Below are positions 61,601-64,000 of a stretch of 64,000 nucleotides of DNA, piece after piece. Numbering within the stretch: position 1 is the stretch's first letter; every line of letters starts with the position of its first letter. The stretch spans positions 9,044,001 to 9,108,000 of the forward strand of contig NC_059555.1 of assembly GCF_905220415.1 (NCBI RefSeq), in the 5' to 3' direction. The stretch comes from Colias croceus. Its lineage: Eukaryota; Arthropoda; Insecta; Lepidoptera; Pieridae. Both the position numbers and the translations under genes were made by a program. Below the pieces are notes generated by a model, which saw only the letters and a program-made list of their open reading frames with translations, had not been told where the DNA came from and did not search any database.

Positions 61601-63118
61601 AAAATATCTCCATACCAAATTTCATGAAAATTGGTTTAGTTTAGGCGTGATTGAGTAACAGACAGACAGACAGAGTTACTTTCGCATTTATAATATTAGT
61701 ATAGATTGTGTTTCTTTAAAAATGTAAACTATTAATATATATTAACCTATTTACCAAGTAATCATCATTCTTATAATAATTCCAGGGCACAACGGAATCC
61801 GCATCAGTGCGAGGTCCCCTGTGGCTCGCAGAAGCAGCCCGCTGGGTGGCCTCCGCTACCGGGGGCTCCAGGCCGCTTCTGGCCAGCTCCCCGCTGCCCA
61901 ACGGACAGTGCTTGCTGCTCGGAGTACCACCTAGATATGATCAGGAGCCGCGCAAGTACGTTTTTTTTTTATATCAATCAATATATCAATCAATCAAGCT
62001 TGCCAAAGAAGTATCACTTCTGACACGTGTGCTCAGCACACAAGCTCTTTTTTTAAAACGATCTTGAAGCGGGATTCGAACCCGCGTGTTTCCGCCATTT
62101 CAGTGAGTCCCTTAGGGCTGATTTTTCAAACGTTGATTAAAACTTATTCATCGAATAACGTATTAAACTACCATTTCAAAAATGTATTCTAATTGTCCGT
62201 ATTTGACATATTACGGGTGACTTTTTAAAATGTTCATGTAAAACTTTATTGGACTATTGGCTATGTGCGAAGTGGGTGGTAAGGAACGGCAAATCGACCG
62301 TAGCGCACGACGTGGCAGAAATGTGAATTAATTCTGGGCTGTCATGTGTCAAATTGCTTTATTTTCATAACTTCCTTTATAATTTTAGTAAAAACATAAA
62401 AATTAGCGATATGGGTCATAGTACATGCTGTGTCGTAAATTGTAAAAACAATGGGAAAAACAGCTCCTGCAAGTTTAATTCGTTTCCAACATCAAAGTGG
62501 ATATTACAGCAAAGACAAAAATGGATAGCTGCTGTGAAGAGAAAAAATTATATTTCACCAGGAAGAAGATTGCTTGGTATAATATACACGCTCACTTTTT
62601 ACACCATTTTTTTTTAATTTCGTTGAAAAACTAGTCGAAAATCAATATCACAAAAATATCTTATCATCTAGTTGACATCAGTTGAAATGATTTTACAGAT
62701 GACAAGTCCTGAATAGTTGCGGCCACTAGGGGCGCTGTCATCGCGCACACAACGAATAAATTTTAACCAAGGATTGAAAAATCGGCCCTTAGACTCATAA
62801 AAATTCATTTCGTTTAAAAAAAAAAAACTGAAAAAGTAGATTGCTCACGGGTGGCCGAATTGGTCAGGCGTCCGCCTCGGATTGGTAGAAAGACGCGGGT
62901 TCGAATCCCGCTTCGTGATCGAATTTTTTTTTTTCATTAAAAATTTATATTAACAATTTAAAATATGTTTTTCCAGTTTATTCGGAGCAGCCTTCGAGCA
63001 AGCCGCACAGAAAAGTGGAGCGAGTGTGATACTAGACTATGTGGATACTTCAGTTATAGTTCTACCGACTTCACAGAGAACGCAATTTCTTGATGCATTA
63101 ACAGCTCTATTGGCTTAA
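55678..63118 (+). CDS. CDC45: Cell division control protein 45
   Basis: CDC45 is the C of the CMG replicative helicase (CDC45-MCM-GINS), nuclear and essential for origin firing. Ten exons: 55678-55728, 55802-56092, 56282-56359, 56758-56892, 57367-57534, 58421-58578, 59031-59232, 60956-61150, 61786-61955, 62977-63118; every joint is GT/AG and in phase, 529 residues (vertebrates about 566). MFVEDIKNDFYNVLLGNRVL opens the protein. The degenerate DHH-type core is HYDVDAVCACKILQ (24-37), then LVNCGGTIDLVDILQPEED and FVLDSHKPTDICN. The acidic loop FRDDEEEEENDDELQG is at about 133-148. Exon 6 carries YRWWSVEGALRHA, the last exon NLFGAAFEQAAQ. Introns hold exon duplicates and many mobile elements (separate entries). 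AATAAA is at 63744-63749. Confidence 0.95.
57123..57276. mobile_element. Tc1/mariner-like MITE
   Basis: 154 bp with ends CAGTTCGATTCAAACTTAATG and the reverse complement CATTAAGTTTGAATCATACTG (about 20 of 22 matching), flanked by TA on both sides (57121-57122, 57277-57278). CAGT ends at a TA target fit Tc1/mariner. It lies in CDC45 intron 4, about 90 bp before exon 5. Confidence 0.7.
57607..57800 (+). repeat. Family B copy in CDC45 intron 5
   Basis: CGACTAGCTGCTCCCCGCGG to CTTTACAATATTAGAAAATA, with GTTGGTCTTACCGTGATGAT. A family A' fragment follows near 57950-58015 (CTCGCCCGCCCTCGGAATTT). Confidence 0.75.
58104..58197 (+). pseudogene. Dead duplicate of CDC45 exon 6
   Basis: TCAGTTCACATGATAGTATC with a preceding TTACCAG acceptor matches exon 6 (TCAGCCCACGTGATAGTAGC, TTCCCAG). 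A 13 bp deletion replaces the GCATGGCTGCCTCTCTACCG region and shifts the frame to a TAG. The match resumes with GAAGATGCATTACGTCATGC and stops near TTGCACAATTA. The 3' half of the exon, with its donor, is missing. Confidence 0.8.
58228..58393 (-). mobile_element. GTGAAACTTCTTT MITE between duplicated exons
   Basis: Reverse copy from GAAGTAAAACTTCTTTAGGC (minus strand) to CACTTCTGACACGTGTGCTC. It lies between the dead exon 6 copy and the real exon 6. Confidence 0.65.
59370..59547 (-). repeat. Family B copy between CDC45 exon 7 copies
   Basis: Reverse copy from CTAGCTGCTCCGCGCGGTAT (minus strand) to TATAATATTAGTATAGAT. It separates the real exon 7 unit from the second copy, and accounts for most of the longer spacing between copies 1 and 2. 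Confidence 0.75.
59593..59712 (+). pseudogene. CDC45 exon 7 duplicate, open frame and donor kept
   Basis: 40 codons in the exon 7 frame: SAARHKLTAPTRAAFLLQRP then HSHPLAALDTVYAVMALIEH, followed by a consensus donor GTAAGT. The real exon has one extra codon (AAPKHK for AARHK) and otherwise nearly the same amino acids; the last 80 bp are almost identical. The 5' third of the exon is not duplicated. A cryptic AG (AAATAGAG) directly before 59593 would splice in phase 0 after the real exon 7 and repeat 40 residues, but it has a poor pyrimidine tract. More likely an unused remnant; labelled pseudogene with that reservation. Confidence 0.7.
59914..60044 (+). pseudogene. CDC45 exon 7 duplicate, decayed
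   Basis: GAGACAGCAGGTCCAAAACA ... CTACTCGAGCAGCAATTTTG ... GCAGTTATGGCGCTTATTGA then ACAT|GTATGT. A 4 bp insertion and several indels break the frame. It shares its upstream flank (TATAAACA...GTAAGTA(A)ATAGAG) and downstream intron (CGTAAGACAAAT, TCTGGCATAAGTCATA) with copy 2. Confidence 0.8.
60205..60925 (-). repeat. Family D copy interrupted by another repeat
   Basis: Family D in reverse occupies 60205-60421 (TAATAAATCTGTAGAAGGGT ... GGATACTTTTTATC) and 60835-60925 (TTCAAAATGGAGAAATAAAC ... GCGCGGACGGAAGCTAGT). The 60422-60834 segment is foreign: AAGTCGGATTTGGCTTGAAC, GGAGGTTATCAATTCGGCCG, AAGTTTGAAGTCGGTTGTTT. It ends 30 bp before CDC45 exon 8. Confidence 0.7.
61473..61708 (+). repeat. 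Family A/A' hybrid copy
   Basis: CTAGGTTTCCGCCCGCGGCT, then AAAACCCGCATCGTTCCCGT and, from about 61560, the A' body CCTATGTCCTTTCTCGGCTA ... TATAATATTAGTATAGATT. It sits in CDC45 intron 8. Confidence 0.7.
61995..62058 (+). mobile_element. MITE end fragment
   Basis: AGCTTGCCAAAGAAGTATCACTTCTGACACG (read in parts: GCCAAAGAAGTATCACTTCT, GACACGTGTGCTCAGCAC) is the right end of the 29259-type MITE. The rest is missing. Confidence 0.55.
62062..62110 (-). repeat. tRNA-like repeat fragment
   Basis: On the minus strand ACACGCGGGTTCGAATCCCG then CTTCAAGATCGTTTTAAA: B box and tail of the tRNA-like repeat. It is cut by the Harbinger-like element beginning at 62115. Confidence 0.6.
62115..62788. mobile_element. 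PIF/Harbinger-like element carrying a THAP exon
   Basis: 674 bp, ends GGGCTGATTTTTCAAACGTT and ACCAAGGATTGAAAAATCGGCCC, flanked by TTA at 62112-62114 and 62789-62791. The outer 150 bp on the left matches the short MITE at 14083. The inner 62262-62755 is not in the short copies and contains a THAP-type reading frame. So this looks like a longer, internally deleted relative from which the MITEs derive. Confidence 0.75.
62411..62580 (+). CDS. THAP-type zinc-finger exon (transposon-borne)
   Basis: ATG 62411 opens MGHSTCCVVNCKNNGKNSSC, then KFNSFPTSKWILQQRQKWIA and AVKRKNYISPGRRLLG. The C-x3-C pair near the start, FxxFP at about 22-26 and W in QKWIAAVKR at about 38 are the first half of a THAP C2CH domain; the distal C-x2-H pair is missing, so it is partial or continues in another exon after a possible GT at 62577. 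THAP domains occur in transposases of P-element, ISL2EU and Harbinger-related elements and in domesticated host proteins. Here it lies inside a TIR element within CDC45 intron 9, sense orientation. Probably a remnant of the parental transposase gene. Confidence 0.6.
62849..62930 (+). repeat. tRNA-like repeat with T tail
   Basis: CTCACGGGTGGCCGAATTGG (A box) ... GACGCGGGTTCGAATCCCGC (T arm) then TTCGTGATCGAATTTTTTTT. The ends (CTCACG / CGTGAT) can pair like an acceptor stem with one mismatch, but the anticodon region (CCGCCTCGGATTGGTAGAAA) does not make a normal arm. 46 bp before CDC45 exon 10's acceptor. Confidence 0.65.
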
Positions 63119-63915
63119 ACCCACCTCTTATGTAAAATAAGTAAATAATGACGGTACATATCAAATTAATAGAAAAAGTATAGGAAAAGCAGGAAAAAAA
63201 GCATGTGTTAGGTTTTGTGTATCACTTAGGTAAAATCGGGTAAAATAAAAATACAGGTTTTTTTTTTAAATTAATTTTTTATTTTTTGAAATGGTGAAAA
63301 ATGAAAATGTACAGACTAAACAGTGAAAATATGACGAAAATTCTTGTAAAAAATTAAAAATTCGAATCGAAATTGATTTTTTTCGTAATTACAATAAACT
63401 ATTACTATAATACTATTTGATATGTACTATTTTTGCTAGAAACATTATGAAATAGACAAATAACATCACATTCTTCTATAAACAATAATTATTAATATCT
63501 TAACCAATTTGTTGACAATAAAATTAAAGCTCATCTATAGAATTTAGTTAGATCTTCATTTTATGTAATTGATTTATGATTTTTAATCTTAAATTTAATT
63601 TTATAATTTTAATCGTTAAAATTTAATGTAATTCCAGTGAATTGTAAATATGTGTGCGATCTTAATGTCTGAATGTTTGTTGATTAAATATAAGCGAGTA
63701 CAATTAAATGTTATTTATTTTTAAATGATTACGATTTAAGTGAAATAAAGGAATTTACTGATTTTGTGTGTTTTATTTAATAGGGAAAAAACTATAATAG
63801 ATAAACAAATCGCTTATTAAAGGTTTTATTTCCCGCAACCCAAAAATAATAATAGAAAAAAAAATATTTCAGAATATTGATCGATCAGTTACTTAAGTAA
63901 ATACCAACGAAATAT
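63119..63915. other. CDC45 3' UTR and convergent poly(A) region
   Basis: No gene. CDC45 uses AATAAA at 63744-63749 (GTGAAATAAAGG, then GT-rich). The opposite gene's AATAAA is TTTATT on plus at 63825-63830. The two transcripts therefore probably overlap by, or abut within, about 100 bp. Confidence 0.6.
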
Positions 63916-64000
63916 TTATAGTTTATTCAATATAAATCTGTGAATGAGATCAAAAGCCCACTTAGGCTGATCATGCGGTACCATGTGGCCAGCATTCCGC
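63916..64000 (-). CDS. Serine carboxypeptidase, last exon (partial)
   Basis: The minus strand from the window edge reads RNAGHMVPHDQPKWAFDLIH then RFILNKL and TAA (63916-63918). NAGHMVPHDQP is the conserved block containing the catalytic His of S10 serine carboxypeptidases (vitellogenic/CPVL or SCPEP1 type), always close to the C-terminus. These lysosomal or secreted enzymes remove C-terminal residues from peptides. Only the last 27 codons are present; the rest lies beyond the window. Convergent with CDC45. The S10 family assignment is firm; the subfamily is not. Confidence 0.8.
   Translation of the reverse strand, partial: RNAGHMVPHDQPKWAFDLIHRFILNKL

Noticed and set aside
62849..62930. Functional tRNA gene
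   Set aside because: A and B boxes are present, but the anticodon arm does not fold and the same 3' tail recurs in other copies, so it is a dispersed repeat.

Overview
This is a 64 kb piece of an insect nuclear genome, almost certainly a moth or butterfly. It is AT-rich, with compact intron-split genes whose exons are more GC-rich than their surroundings. It is packed with dispersed repeats typical of Lepidoptera: tails beginning 'CTAGCTTCCGCCCGCGGC' and ending 'TATAATATTAGTATAGAT', RTE-like LINE tails, tRNA-derived SINEs and many short inverted-repeat elements. All exon joins below were read by hand from GT/AG sites and reading phase. No transcript or database was consulted.

Layout. 1-10.4 kb holds mostly repeats, plus a decayed Helitron and a few coding-like islands on the minus strand. 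10.46-11.77 kb (minus) is the 5' end of an unidentified gene. 12.47-36.16 kb (plus) is a type I coronin with a 15.9 kb repeat-filled intron and two upstream in-frame exons that would give an N-terminally extended isoform. 36.2-41.2 kb is the probable coronin 3' UTR, followed by a tRNA-derived repeat and a 636 bp foldback element. 41.22-45.50 kb (minus) is the DEAD-box helicase DDX55 in six exons. 45.99-47.73 kb (plus) is TMEM134. 50.04-50.52 kb (minus) is TMA16. 51.02-54.65 kb (plus) is a single-exon RPAP1. 54.68-54.99 kb (minus) is a broken small reading frame. 55.68-63.12 kb (plus) is CDC45 in ten coding exons. 63.92-64.00 kb (minus) is the last exon of a serine carboxypeptidase that runs off the window.

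Gene logic. The recognised genes are housekeeping: actin regulation (coronin), 60S ribosome assembly (DDX55, TMA16), RNA polymerase II assembly and import (RPAP1), and replication-fork helicase (CDC45). They are arranged in head-to-head pairs with 0.5-0.7 kb shared promoters (unidentified gene/coronin, DDX55/TMEM134, TMA16/RPAP1) and convergent ends (TMEM134/TMA16, CDC45/carboxypeptidase). The CDC45 promoter carries a perfect E2F-type palindrome.

Most interesting points: the alternative coronin N-terminus; tandem copies of two CDC45 exons, one copy keeping an intact frame and splice donor; a PIF/Harbinger-like element inside a CDC45 intron that carries a THAP zinc-finger exon; a 1.3 kb hAT-type element with a perfect 8 bp target duplication; and several long DNA hairpins. 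I found no CRISPR array, operon or clearly new biochemical system; the novelty is in gene structure and mobile elements.
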